Shown: positions 33,964 through 42,787 of the stretch, in pieces
Numbering within the stretch: the first letter of the stretch is position 1
Layout of the letters: every line of letters starts with the position of its first letter
DNA from: Chelativorans alearensis
GTDB taxonomy: Bacteria > Pseudomonadota > Alphaproteobacteria > Rhizobiales > Rhizobiaceae
Reading direction: 5' to 3'
DNA: 64,000 bases
NCBI RefSeq assembly: GCF_010993735.1
Contig: NZ_WQNI01000010.1
Location: 62,001-126,000 of the forward strand
Program-made: the position numbers and the translations under genes
Notes under the pieces: generated by a model
The model's input: the letters and a program-made list of their open reading frames with translations, nothing else
Database searches by the model: none
What the model was told of the DNA's origin: nothing

Positions 33964-34902
33964 CTATTTTTCCGAGCGAGGATCGAACGCGATGCGGATC
34001 CCATCCCCCACGAAATTCACGGAAATTACGGTCAGGAAGATCAGCAGACCGGGATAGACGGCCAGCGCCGGCGCTGAAATGACGAGTTCCTGCGCATTGG
34101 TAAGCATGTTGCCCCATGACGGCGTAGGCGGAACGATGCCGAAGCCGAGGAAGCTCAGCGTGGATTCGAACAGGATAATGCGCCCCACCGACAGCGTTGC
34201 CGCCACCGTGATCGGCGTGGTGATGTTGGGCAGCACATGGACCAGGACGTTGTAGAGATGCCGGGCGCCGCTCACCGTCGCCGCCTTCACATATTCGCGT
34301 TGTCGCACCTCGATTGTCGCCGCACGCGTGATGCGCGCGATGGTTGTCCAGTCCACCAGAGCGATAATGATCACGATGCGCAGGAAAACCACTCCGGGCG
34401 AACTTGCGAGCGCCTGAGACAGCCCGAGTTTCGACAGATCCACGGCACCCAGCACGATAAGGACGGGCGTCATCGGCAGTGCGATGACGACGTCAGTCAA
34501 CCGCATCAGGAATGCATCGACCTTGCCGCCAAGAAAGCCGGCCCAGACGCCGATCAGGACGCCGATGAGGGCAGTCAGCAAGGTTCCCAGTACGCCGACG
34601 GCGATTGACACCTGACCGCCATACATCAGGCGCAGCAGCACGTCTCGGCCGAGCGAGTCCGTGCCCAGCCAGTGCTCGGCAGAGGGGGGACGGAAGCGCA
34701 TCAGAAGGTTGGTCTCGTTGGGATCGAGGCCCATGAGGAGACTGTACGGGTAGGCCAGCACGCACAGAGCCGCCAGCACCACGAGTATTGCGAGCGCAAT
34801 TACCGCCGGCTTGTTGCGCAGGAAGCGCTTGCGCCGGAGCTGCCAGATCGTCTGGCGAGGAGCCGAGGGGATGCCGGCGAGTTCTGTGTCGATCGCGCTC
34901 AT
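33964..34902 (-). CDS. ABC transporter permease, DppC type, system 1
   Basis: One of two inner-membrane subunits of the importer. The 312-residue protein has an N-terminal cytoplasmic stretch, a first membrane helix at ~33-54, a periplasmic domain with HWLGTDSLGRDVLLRLMYG (~76-94), then five helices. The coupling loop contacts the ATPases and reads EYVKAATVSGARHLYNVLVHVLPN (~202-225). Its ATG overlaps the stop of the DppB-type gene by 4 bp, showing translational coupling. The substrate is set by the adjacent receptor. Confidence 0.93.
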   Translation of the reverse strand: MSAIDTELAGIPSAPRQTIWQLRRKRFLRNKPAVIALAILVVLAALCVLAYPYSLLMGLDPNETNLLMRFRPPSAEHWLGTDSLGRDVLLRLMYGGQVSIAVGVLGTLLTALIGVLIGVWAGFLGGKVDAFLMRLTDVVIALPMTPVLIVLGAVDLSKLGLSQALASSPGVVFLRIVIIIALVDWTTIARITRAATIEVRQREYVKAATVSGARHLYNVLVHVLPNITTPITVAATLSVGRIILFESTLSFLGFGIVPPTPSWGNMLTNAQELVISAPALAVYPGLLIFLTVISVNFVGDGIRIAFDPRSEK

Positions 34903-35852
34903 TTCAGTGTGATCCTCGGATCGAGCCAGGCATAGGCGAGATCTGCCAGAAGGTTGGATACCAGCGTGACGATGGTGGCCAGCAGAAGACCGATGAGCGC
35001 GAGGTTGAAATCGACATAGCGAATGGCGTCGAAAATCATCTTGCCCATACCGAGAATGCCGAAGATGGTCTCCACCACCAGGGCGCCGGAAAACAGCATT
35101 CCAAAGCCAAGAGCCAGCACGGTCACCATGGGAATGAGCGCATTGCGTAACGCGTGCTTGACGATGACCGTCGTCTCAGAGAGACCCTTGGCCCGTGCCG
35201 TGCGAATGTAGTCGGAACTCATGGTCTCGATCATGGACGCGCGCACGTAGCGCAGGAGCGGGCCGACGAAGAACATGGTGAGTACTGTGACGGGCAGTAT
35301 CGAATGGTAGATCTGGAGTCCCAGGGAGGGGTTTTCGGCAAGCGGCGTGCCGCTGGCCGGCAGCCAACCCAACTGCACGGCGAACACGATGATGAGGATC
35401 AAGGACAGCCAGAAGTTGGGCAGTGAAATGCTTGCGAAGGCGAAGAAACTGATGACGGTATCCATCCAACCGCCGGGTCGCAGAGCCGCGATGGCACCCA
35501 ACAGCAACGACAAGGGGATCGACAGCACGATTGTCGCGATCATCAGCTTCAGCGTCTGCAGAAGCGCGGGGCCCAGGATTTCCAGCACCGGCCGGAAGTA
35601 GAGACTGGAAAAGCCGAAATCGCCCTGAAATGCCGCAGTCAGCCAGTGCCAGTAGCGAACAGGCAGGGGAACGCCCACACCGTAGAGCTCGCGCATCTGC
35701 CGCGCCAGCTCGGGGGTTAGCGCCGGATTGCCCTCCAGCATGTTCTCGACCGGGTCGCCCGGCATCATGCCGATCAGCATGAAGAGCAGAAATGTCATCA
35801 CGAGCAGGACGAAAGCGGCCTGTACCAGTCTGAAGAATGTGTATCTCAGCAT
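34899..35852 (-). CDS. ABC transporter permease, DppB type, system 1
   Basis: The second inner-membrane subunit, 317 residues with six helices. It starts with the standard MLRYTFFRLVQAAFVLLVMTF helix and has the periplasmic MMPGDPVENML segment (~29-39). The coupling loop is DYIRTARAKGLSETTVIVKHALRNALIP (~200-227), and the C-terminal YAWLDPRI is typical. Start at 35852 gives family length; the longer open frame upstream lies within the ATPase gene on another frame. It begins 4 bp after the DppF-type ATPase gene and overlaps the DppC-type gene by 4 bp. Confidence 0.93.
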   Translation of the reverse strand: MLRYTFFRLVQAAFVLLVMTFLLFMLIGMMPGDPVENMLEGNPALTPELARQMRELYGVGVPLPVRYWHWLTAAFQGDFGFSSLYFRPVLEILGPALLQTLKLMIATIVLSIPLSLLLGAIAALRPGGWMDTVISFFAFASISLPNFWLSLILIIVFAVQLGWLPASGTPLAENPSLGLQIYHSILPVTVLTMFFVGPLLRYVRASMIETMSSDYIRTARAKGLSETTVIVKHALRNALIPMVTVLALGFGMLFSGALVVETIFGILGMGKMIFDAIRYVDFNLALIGLLLATIVTLVSNLLADLAYAWLDPRITLK

Positions 35853-35856
35853 GGCA

Positions 35857-36801
35857 TCAGTCCTTGAAATGGCAGGCGGAGAGCTGTTCGGGGCGTCCCG
35901 GTGCCGGCAATAGCTCTGGGACATGGTGGCGGCAGTCTTCCTGCGCCCTGGGGCACCGGGTGTGGAAGACGCAGCCTGGCGGCGGTGACAACGGTGTCGG
36001 GATCTCGCCCTTGAGCGCCTGGCCCGGCTTGCGCCGTCCACGTCCGATGCGAGGGACCGACTCCAGAAGCGCCTGGGTGTAGGGGTGGCTTGGCGTCGCG
36101 AACAAATCCTGGCGCGACGCGATCTCCATGATGCGGCCGAGATAGAGCACTATCACCCGGTCGGCGAGATGATGGACTACGCCGAGATCGTGACTGATGA
36201 ACAGATAGCTGATCGTGCGGTCGCGTTTGATCTTGTTGAGCAGGTTCAGGATCTGGCTCTGGATCGAGACGTCGAGCGCGGAAAGCGGCTCGTCGGCGAC
36301 GATGAGCTTGGGCTTCGCAATCAGTGCGCGCGCTATGGCGATGCGCTGACGCTGCCCACCCGAGAACTCGTGCGGGTATCGCCGCGCGCTTTCGGCGGGT
36401 AGGCCCACCTGTTCCAGCACGTCATCGGCCTGTTGGAGCCGCTCGGCGCGGCTCACCCCCTGCAGGCGCAGTGGTTCGGCAACGATATCTCCTACCATCA
36501 TCCGCGGGTCGAGCGCGGAAAAGGGATCCTGGAAGACCAACTGCACCGGACTTTCCTGTGAATGGCCACCCAAACCCGCGCCGAACTTGATCCGTCCGGA
36601 GGTCGGGGAGAGGAGCCCTGAGATTGCGTAGCCGAGTGTGGTCTTGCCGCTTCCGCTTTCGCCTACGATCGCCAGCGTCTCGTCCTCTTCGACCGAGAAG
36701 GAAACATCGGTCAGCGCCCTGAGCGTAAGCTTCTCCTTGAAGAATCCGCCGTCGATGGGGAAGTGCAGGTTCAGGTTGTCGACTTCAACGAGAGCGTTCA
36801 T
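35857..36801 (-). CDS. ABC transporter ATPase, DppF/OppF type, system 1
   Basis: Cytoplasmic ATPase of the importer, 314 residues. It shows Walker A GESGSGKTT (47-55), the Q-loop QDPFSALDPR (~91-100), signature SGGQRQ (~147-152), Walker B LIVADEP (~166-172) and the switch FISHD. The C-terminal oligopeptide-transporter domain has a cysteine-bearing segment, PPPGCVFHTRCPRAQEDC (~280-297), as in family members that can bind an iron-sulfur cluster. The ATG shares one base with the stop of the upstream DppD-type gene. Confidence 0.93.
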   Translation of the reverse strand: MNALVEVDNLNLHFPIDGGFFKEKLTLRALTDVSFSVEEDETLAIVGESGSGKTTLGYAISGLLSPTSGRIKFGAGLGGHSQESPVQLVFQDPFSALDPRMMVGDIVAEPLRLQGVSRAERLQQADDVLEQVGLPAESARRYPHEFSGGQRQRIAIARALIAKPKLIVADEPLSALDVSIQSQILNLLNKIKRDRTISYLFISHDLGVVHHLADRVIVLYLGRIMEIASRQDLFATPSHPYTQALLESVPRIGRGRRKPGQALKGEIPTPLSPPPGCVFHTRCPRAQEDCRHHVPELLPAPGRPEQLSACHFKD

Positions 36802-37817
36802 CAGTTCACCTTGAAGCAAGCGACGTGATGGCGCGGCATGACCTCACGCAAAGCTGGCTCGGCTTCGCGGCACCGCGCGTCGCCTAGCGGACACCGGTTG
36901 GAGAAGCGGCAGCCGGACGGTCGCTTTCCGCCGACGGACCCAGGGATCGTGTAGAGTTCAGCCATCGGTTGGGCGATGTCCGGCAGCGTCCTGATCAGCC
37001 CCTGCGTGTAGGGGTGAAGCGGATTGGAGAACAGGTCCTCGGCCGGCGCGTACTCGACGATACGTCCCGAGTACATGACCATGATGCGGTGCGCGACCTC
37101 GGAGACCACCGCAAGATTATGACTGATGAACTGTATTGCCGTTCCGTATGTCTCCTGCAACTCAAGCATCAGATCGAGGATCTGCGCCTGGACGGTCACG
37201 TCGAGCGCCGTGGTCGGTTCGTCCGCCACCAGCAGCTTCGGGCGGCACGCCAGCGCCATGGCTATCATGGCGCGCTGTCTCATCCCGCCGGAGAGCTGGT
37301 GGGGATAGTCCTGCGCCCGCCGCTCGGGCGAGGGGATATGGACGCTGGCGAGGAGCTCTACTGCGCGGCCGAAGGCCGCCCGTCTGCTGAGCCTCTCGTG
37401 CTTGACGAGAACTTCCGCGATTTGCTGCCCAACCTTCATGACCGGATTCATGGCCGTCATTGGCTCCTGGAACACCATGGCCACCTCTCGGCCACGGTGG
37501 CTCCGCCATTGCCTGGGGCTGAAGGCTGTCAGATCCTTGCCGTCGAACTCGATCGATCCGGAAACTTTGGCACCACTTGGCAGCAGTCCCATGATGGCGA
37601 GCGAAGTCATTGTCTTGCCGCAGCCGCTCTCGCCGACCACGCCGAGCGTCTCCCCCTGGGCGATCTCGTAGCTGAGCTCGCTCACGACCTCGCTTTCGCG
37701 CCCCTCCGCGCCTGGAAACGACACGCTGAGGGAAGATACCCGCAACAGCCGCGGATGGTTCGGTTGCGCCACGTGCCCCGCGCCGACCACCTCAAGTGCC
37801 GGAGTCGCCACGCTCAT
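36801..37817 (-). CDS. ABC transporter ATPase, DppD/OppD type, system 1
   Basis: The second ATPase of the pair, 338 residues. It shows Walker A GESGCGKT (62-69), Q-loop FQEPMTAMNP, signature LSGGMRQRAMIAMALACRP and Walker B LLVADEP, then the cysteine-containing C-terminal motif SGCRFSNRCPLGDARC. About 25 extra residues precede the usual start, without a signal. GGGAGG lies 13 bases before the ATG. The gene follows capA by 90 bp on the same strand. It is followed with a 1-base overlap by the DppF-type gene, so all five transporter genes form one operon. Confidence 0.93.
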   Translation of the reverse strand: MSVATPALEVVGAGHVAQPNHPRLLRVSSLSVSFPGAEGRESEVVSELSYEIAQGETLGVVGESGCGKTMTSLAIMGLLPSGAKVSGSIEFDGKDLTAFSPRQWRSHRGREVAMVFQEPMTAMNPVMKVGQQIAEVLVKHERLSRRAAFGRAVELLASVHIPSPERRAQDYPHQLSGGMRQRAMIAMALACRPKLLVADEPTTALDVTVQAQILDLMLELQETYGTAIQFISHNLAVVSEVAHRIMVMYSGRIVEYAPAEDLFSNPLHPYTQGLIRTLPDIAQPMAELYTIPGSVGGKRPSGCRFSNRCPLGDARCREAEPALREVMPRHHVACFKVN

Positions 37818-37907
37818 GGCTCGAATTCCTCCCTGTTTTCTTCTTATCGCCGCCGGCAGGTAGGCCGCCGGCGAAGTATCTTGCGGCCTCGTCGGCCGGA
37901 TTTATGT

Positions 37908-39299
37908 TCAGGCCGACAGTGCGGCCGGTTCGGCACTGGACAAATCGATTGTGCCCACGCCGCCATAGATTTCGACGTTGGTGCCATACATCTTCGACAG
38001 ACGCTGAAAGCGTTCGAGGATTCGCAGCGCATCGTCCCCCTTTGCCAGCATCGGCCTTCCTTCGGTGAAGGCATGCTCGCCGCTTCCAGTGCGTCGGGTC
38101 TGGGGGGCATCCGGTGTGCTCTCGCGGCCCATCTCCACCGGGTGGAGGTGAATGCGCTTGAGCTGTTGATCTTCCATCTCGACCTTGATGATCGCCGAGC
38201 TCCACCAGGTGTCCGACGGCGTGTCTAGGCCGGGATGGAGCGGGTGCGCCGCCGGCGTCAGCGTGGGCAGGCGGTCGACATCATGCCCCCATGCGTCATA
38301 GCTGTCGTAAGGAACGCGCTGGATGAATTCGGACTGGGCGAAGAAGTTGCCGATCCCGTAGATGATCGGCTTATCTTTGTAGATCTCGATGCCCAGTGTC
38401 TTGTGCCACCCATGCCCGACATAGATGTCGGCCCCGCCGTCAATCGCTGCATGGGCGAATTCCCGGACAAACTTCGGCGGGGTGTCGCCACGTGGGCCAT
38501 CCGCCACGCTGAAATGATGCGCGACCAGCACCAGGTCAGCCATTGCCTTTGCTTCCTCGATCGAGCGCAGATTGCGCTCGAGGTCCCGCTGGTGGCAGCG
38601 ACTGACGATGTCGAAGCGGTCGCCCTCAACGAAGGTATTGACGTCGCCCCATTGCTGCGTGCCGGGCATCAGGATGCCGAAGGCGCCCGGCTTCTCACTC
38701 TTGACCGGCTTGAGCACGTTGAGGTTGCGGCCGAACTCCTTGAGATTGGCGGCCGTGTTCTCGTCCACGACGAACTCATACGAGATGCGGAGTGGGTTTA
38801 CGCCGGGGCGCCCCTGAAGCGCTCCCTTCGGAAGTCCCGCCCACATGAAATGCTGGTTGCCGGAGCTGGTCGAGACAAGCGCCACGCGCCCCTTCTTCGT
38901 CTCAAGATAGGCCGGCTCGCTGGCCTGCTCGAGGTCCGCGCCGGTTCCCGCTGATGCAATCCCGGCTGCCTTGCAATGCTTCTTGGTTGCCAGCAGCCCC
39001 TCGGCCCCGAAATCGAAGCTATGGTTGTGGGCAGTCGACACGATATCGATGCCGGCGGACTTCAGATCCATGGCGATTTCGGGATCGGCCATCATGAAGC
39101 TGCCGATACCCTGACCACGGGCCGGCCAGCGAAGTTCTTCATAATCGGCGAAGTTCATTTCGAGGTGAGCGTAGGTGATGTCCGAGTCTGTCAGAAGATT
39201 GATGACACCGGTGAATTCCGGCTCGTCGTGGAGCATGAACGGCCGGCAAACCATGCATTCGCCGGCCAGTGTAACATTCCATGTTCGCGGTGATGTCAT
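37908..39299 (-). CDS. CapA-family metallophosphatase-like protein
   Basis: A 463-residue protein of the CapA family, related to the poly-gamma-glutamate synthesis protein and built on a metallophosphatase fold. It shows the N-terminal GECMVCRP region, THLEMNF-type strand (TYAHLEMNFADYE, ~39-51), VSTAHNHSFDFGAEGL (~84-99), DLVLVAHHFSVADGPRGDTPPKFVREFAHAAIDGGADIYVGHGWH (~250-294) and IIYGIGNFF. The His and Asn residues of the metal site are present. No signal peptide or membrane anchor is seen, unlike classical CapA, so it is likely cytoplasmic. It heads the minus-strand operon containing the Dpp importer. A hydrolytic or amide-ligase role on the imported compound is possible. Confidence 0.85.
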   Translation of the reverse strand: MTSPRTWNVTLAGECMVCRPFMLHDEPEFTGVINLLTDSDITYAHLEMNFADYEELRWPARGQGIGSFMMADPEIAMDLKSAGIDIVSTAHNHSFDFGAEGLLATKKHCKAAGIASAGTGADLEQASEPAYLETKKGRVALVSTSSGNQHFMWAGLPKGALQGRPGVNPLRISYEFVVDENTAANLKEFGRNLNVLKPVKSEKPGAFGILMPGTQQWGDVNTFVEGDRFDIVSRCHQRDLERNLRSIEEAKAMADLVLVAHHFSVADGPRGDTPPKFVREFAHAAIDGGADIYVGHGWHKTLGIEIYKDKPIIYGIGNFFAQSEFIQRVPYDSYDAWGHDVDRLPTLTPAAHPLHPGLDTPSDTWWSSAIIKVEMEDQQLKRIHLHPVEMGRESTPDAPQTRRTGSGEHAFTEGRPMLAKGDDALRILERFQRLSKMYGTNVEIYGGVGTIDLSSAEPAALSA

Positions 39300-39536
39300 C
39301 GTATCTCTTTAGCTCCTGTGCGGACAAATCGGACCGTCTCTCCGCATCCGCCATTGGCGGGCGACGGGCCTGCCGCCCCCGCCACCGCGAGCCCGTCATT
39401 CGGCAGGCAGACGGTGTTTATGCCATGAGCATCGCTTATCGGCTTTTCTATCGCAACGTTGATTGTTTCACTTTCAGATATGCTGCATTGGCATAGGTCG
39501 GAATTGTGGGAGCGACGGAAATTCGAGTGATCCGGC

Positions 39537-40439
39537 CTAATCTTCGCTCTTGAGGACTTGCAGGCTCAGTTCCTTTAGAATCCGGAACGCTGCTTCCTGA
39601 AGGCGATTGTTATGCCTTCGTGTGGGCAGCACGATCTGAACGGGGAGAACCAGCTCGGGACCGACGATTTTCCGCATGGCCAGTCCCTCGCCGCGCCCTT
39701 TCGCTTTCAACGTCCGTCGCGAAGCCACGGTGAAGCCATAGCCGTCCTGGACGAGATCCAGCATCGCGTCCAGCGGCTCCAGCTCGAAAACGATGTTCAG
39801 TTTCTGGCCGAGCCTCGCCAACTCGGAATCCACCAGAACGCGCACGCTGTTCGGGCGAACAGCGATGATCATCGGAAGGGAAGAAAGCTCCTCCAGCGGG
39901 ATGGGGCCTAGATCGTCAAATGCGGACTCCGGGCCGACCAGATACAGTTGTTCTCGAATGAGTTCGTCGATTTCGAGCATGGGGGAGGAGGGCGCGTCGA
40001 ACATGATCGCCCCATCAAGACTGCCGGACAGCACCCATTCCTGCAGCTGGCGCGATCGCCCGTGAACCAATGTGACGCGGGCATCCGACAGTTCCTCGCG
40101 CAACCGTCGGATCAGTGCGGTGGCAATGGCCATCGAAATCGTGGCGGGCATGCCTATCGCCACTTTCCCGGATTTGCCGGTTCGCGCGTTCTCGACATCC
40201 TCGTAGGTCCGCTCCATGAGCCGCATGATGCCGCGTGCATTGGTCAGGAGTCGTTCTCCGGCTTCTGTCGGCTCCACGCCTCTTCCGTTGCGGATAAGAA
40301 GCGTTTCCTTCAGTTCCAGCTCCAGGTTGCGGATCTGACGGCTGAGTGCCGGCTGGGCAACGTGCAGGAAAGCCGAGGCGCGGCTGAAGCTTCCGAGCTC
40401 CGCAACCCTCACGAAATAGTTCAGCTGGCGGATATCCAT
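39537..40439 (-). CDS. LysR-type regulator (Nac-like), divergent from rubredoxin operon
   Basis: A 300-residue regulator starting MDIRQLNYFVRVAELGSFSRA, with the winged helix-turn-helix at ~1-60 (AQPALSRQIRNLELEL). A linker and effector domain follow from ~90 (GKVAIGMPATISMAIATALI). It belongs to the Nac-like LysR subgroup, as does the regulator at 59255. The ATG at 40439 gives standard length. It is transcribed away from the rubredoxin operon across a 121-bp spacer that contains a textbook T-N11-A dyad at 40459-40471, so it most likely controls that operon and itself. Confidence 0.93.
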   Translation of the reverse strand: MDIRQLNYFVRVAELGSFSRASAFLHVAQPALSRQIRNLELELKETLLIRNGRGVEPTEAGERLLTNARGIMRLMERTYEDVENARTGKSGKVAIGMPATISMAIATALIRRLREELSDARVTLVHGRSRQLQEWVLSGSLDGAIMFDAPSSPMLEIDELIREQLYLVGPESAFDDLGPIPLEELSSLPMIIAVRPNSVRVLVDSELARLGQKLNIVFELEPLDAMLDLVQDGYGFTVASRRTLKAKGRGEGLAMRKIVGPELVLPVQIVLPTRRHNNRLQEAAFRILKELSLQVLKSED

Positions 40440-40451
40440 CCCACCCCCTTC

Positions 40452-40473
40452 TGGCATATGCCATTTTGGCATG
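40452..40473. promoter_or_regulatory. LysR-type operator with overlapping dyads
   Basis: TGCCA-TTT-TGGCA at 40459-40471 is a perfect dyad that fits the LysR T-N11-A rule. It overlaps TGGCATATGCCA (40452-40463), a 12-bp perfect palindrome, giving three ordered half-sites. It lies 13-34 bp upstream of the LysR start codon and about 90 bp upstream of the rubredoxin gene, the expected place for an autoregulated divergent promoter. Confidence 0.7.
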
Positions 40474-40560
40474 ACTGATAGTCTAAACCAGCGGCTGGCG
40501 ATATGGGAGCCACTGAATTAGCCTCGAGCCGAATTACGGCAATCAGGACAAGGACTGGTG

Positions 40561-40764
40561 ATGAGTGCGTCAGCAGATGTCGTGCAGGACGGCGCCTCCA
40601 GGATCTGGGAATGCGTACTCTGCGGCTTTCGATATGATGAAGCGATAGGCGATCCCGATGGCGGCATAGCGCCCGGTACGCGGTGGGAGGATGTGCCTGA
40701 CGACTGGTTCTGTCCGGAATGCGGCGCGCGCAAGAGCGAGTTCGACATGGTGGTGGTCGGCTGA
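40561..40764 (+). CDS. Rubredoxin
   Basis: A 67-residue one-electron carrier with a single iron bound by four cysteines. C18 and C21 are in [12 protein letters not shown] and C51 and C54 in [12 protein letters not shown], a complete site with normal spacing. The family's aromatic core residues (Tyr after the first pair, DWFCP) are present. It is first in its operon and 14 bp before a matching reductase. Rubredoxins of this kind usually feed alkane hydroxylases or P450s, but no oxygenase gene is in the window. The ATG at 40561 was taken; a GTG one codon earlier also exists. Confidence 0.95.
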   Translation: MSASADVVQDGASRIWECVLCGFRYDEAIGDPDGGIAPGTRWEDVPDDWFCPECGARKSEFDMVVVG

Positions 40765-40778
40765 GCCAGGGGAAATCC

Positions 40779-41990
40779 ATGTCGAGTATCTTGATTGTCG
40801 GAGGCTCCCATGCCGGTGTTGCGGCAGCTTCAGCCCTCCGCGCAGAGGGTTGTTCGGGTGCGATCAAGATCATCGCACAGGAGCCGGCGCTCCCCTATCA
40901 CCGGCCGCAGCTTTCCAAGGAGGCCCTCCGGGAGGATGTGTTCACTCCCCAACCACTGCGGCCCGAAAACTTCTATGAGAAAAATGGGCTTATGCTCCTT
41001 CGCGGCGCGACGGCCTCGCAACTTCACCTGAAGGATCGCTGCGTCGTGGACGCCAATGGGCAGTGCCATGATTACGAGACGCTGATCCTCGCTTGCGGTG
41101 CCTCGCCGCGGAGGCTTCCGGAAGCGGTCGACCCCGGGCGGCGCGCGCTCTATCTCCGCAACTTCGATGATCTGCGGGCGCTCAAGGCGCGGCTTTGCTC
41201 CGCCCGCTCGATGGCGGTCGTCGGCGGCGGACTGATCGGCCTGGAAGTTGCAGCCGTTGCGCTCGCCAAGGGTGTCAGCACTACCCTGCTGGAGGCGGGT
41301 GAACGCATCATGCAGCGTTCCGTCAGCCGGTCAATTTCGAACTACTTGGCGGACCGGCATTGCGCCAACGGGCTCGACCTGAGGCTTGGCACGACCTTGG
41401 CTTCGATGGAACGTCAAGCAGGCGGGGAGGGCGATGTTGTCGTCCTGGAGGGCGGGGAGACCCTCGCCGTGGATCTCACCGTGGTCGCGATCGGGATCGC
41501 ACCTAATGACGGGCTCGCGCGGCAAGCAGGCTTGCCGGTCGCCGATGGCATTCTTGCATCGGAACAGGGCTGCACGACCGACCCCGCGGTCTTTGCGATC
41601 GGTGACTGCGCTGCCTGGCTAGACCCGGTATCGCGGCGTCATGTCCGATACGAGGCCGTGAACCCCGGGCAGGACCAGGCGAAAATGGTTGCCGCGGCGA
41701 TCGCGGGCCGGCCGGTGCCCGCACTGGGGGTTCCCCGCTACTGGACCCACCAGGGCGCCATGAACCTGCAGATGGCCGGAGATGTCCACGGCGCGACGAA
41801 GGAGTTTGTCCTCAAGGCGCCCGAGAGCGGTGCATTCTCCGTGCTTGGCTTTCAGGATGACCGGCTCATTGCCGTTCAGACGGTCAACGCGCCGCGGCAG
41901 TTCATGCAGCTCTACCAGTTGATCGGCACGGACCGAGATCGTCTTAGTGCCGAGCTTGATTGGGAATTTCCGCTGCCCCATCACCACTGA
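40779..41990 (+). CDS. Rubredoxin/ferredoxin reductase-like FAD oxidoreductase
   Basis: A 403-residue NAD(P)H-dependent flavoprotein. The first dinucleotide site is ILIVGGSHAGVAAASALR (~4-21), with the PYHRPQLSKE segment (~38-47) that is typical of rubredoxin, putidaredoxin and ThcD-type reductases. The NAD(P) site is MAVVGGGLIGLEVAAVA (~145-161) and the FAD-binding GDCAAW is at ~276. A C-terminal reductase domain closes it. It should reduce the adjacent rubredoxin (14 bp upstream). AGGGG lies before the ATG at 40779. The final electron acceptor is unknown. Confidence 0.92.
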   Translation: MSSILIVGGSHAGVAAASALRAEGCSGAIKIIAQEPALPYHRPQLSKEALREDVFTPQPLRPENFYEKNGLMLLRGATASQLHLKDRCVVDANGQCHDYETLILACGASPRRLPEAVDPGRRALYLRNFDDLRALKARLCSARSMAVVGGGLIGLEVAAVALAKGVSTTLLEAGERIMQRSVSRSISNYLADRHCANGLDLRLGTTLASMERQAGGEGDVVVLEGGETLAVDLTVVAIGIAPNDGLARQAGLPVADGILASEQGCTTDPAVFAIGDCAAWLDPVSRRHVRYEAVNPGQDQAKMVAAAIAGRPVPALGVPRYWTHQGAMNLQMAGDVHGATKEFVLKAPESGAFSVLGFQDDRLIAVQTVNAPRQFMQLYQLIGTDRDRLSAELDWEFPLPHHH

Positions 41991-42021
41991 AGGGGCAGGC
42001 AATAAGACAAGGAGGAATTCG

Positions 42022-42762
42022 ATGCAGGCCGCTTCTTACGTGGAGAAGGAACCCGACCGGTTCCGCCGCGGGCAATCGTGGAAGATCAATCTCTTCGGCA
42101 AGAACTCGGATATCGCGACTCCGGACCTGCAGGCGTTCCGGCTGGACCTCAATGCTCACCAGAAGCTCGATTCCCATTTCCATATCGTGGATCAGTTCCA
42201 GGTCTTCATCGCCGGCAGCGGAACCATCGGCCGCAACCAGGTCCAGCTCGTCACGGTGCATTACGCCGACCACCATACGGGCTACGGCCCGCTGATCGCC
42301 AGCGCTCAGGGGCTTTCGTACCTGACGCTTCGCAGCAAGACGGATGCCGGTCTGGTCTATCTCAGCACGCCGAACGTTCGGGAAAAGCTGAAGCCGACGA
42401 AGCGGCGGCATCGTGTTTCGCCACAGGTTACCCTGTCGACCGATCCCGTGCTGCGCAATCGAGACAGCATCTCGATCGAGTCCGTCATCGACGAGGAACC
42501 GGGCGACGACGGCATGAACGTGAAGGTCATCCGCCTTGGCCCAAACATGACCGCCCAATCGCCTGATCCGAGCGAATCCAGCGGACAGTATCTCATCGTG
42601 CTCAACGGCAGTCTGCTGCTAGATGGCAAGAGCTACGAGCCTTACTCGCTCGTCTTCGTGCGCGCCGTCGATGAGGCGCCGATCCTGACAGCCGGTGAAG
42701 CGGGGCTGGAAGTCATGGTCACGCAGTTTCCTCGTGAGGACGAGTGGATGAAATCGATCTGA
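42022..42762 (+). CDS. Bicupin-like protein of unknown function
   Basis: A 246-residue protein with two cupin-like halves. The first has a metal-type motif, DSHFHIVDQFQVFIAGSG (~50-67, two His). The second (~165-235, GPNMTAQSPDPSESSGQYLIVLNGSLLL) lacks the histidines and is probably structural. No signal peptide is seen. GGAGGAATTCG precedes the ATG at 42022. It lies 31 bp after the reductase and 25 bp before the binding-protein-like gene, in the rubredoxin operon. A cupin dioxygenase or isomerase acting with the redox pair is possible; a single metal site with only the visible His pair makes an enzymatic role uncertain. Confidence 0.75.
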   Translation: MQAASYVEKEPDRFRRGQSWKINLFGKNSDIATPDLQAFRLDLNAHQKLDSHFHIVDQFQVFIAGSGTIGRNQVQLVTVHYADHHTGYGPLIASAQGLSYLTLRSKTDAGLVYLSTPNVREKLKPTKRRHRVSPQVTLSTDPVLRNRDSISIESVIDEEPGDDGMNVKVIRLGPNMTAQSPDPSESSGQYLIVLNGSLLLDGKSYEPYSLVFVRAVDEAPILTAGEAGLEVMVTQFPREDEWMKSI

Positions 42763-42787
42763 ACCTGACCTTCGAGAGGGCCTGTGA

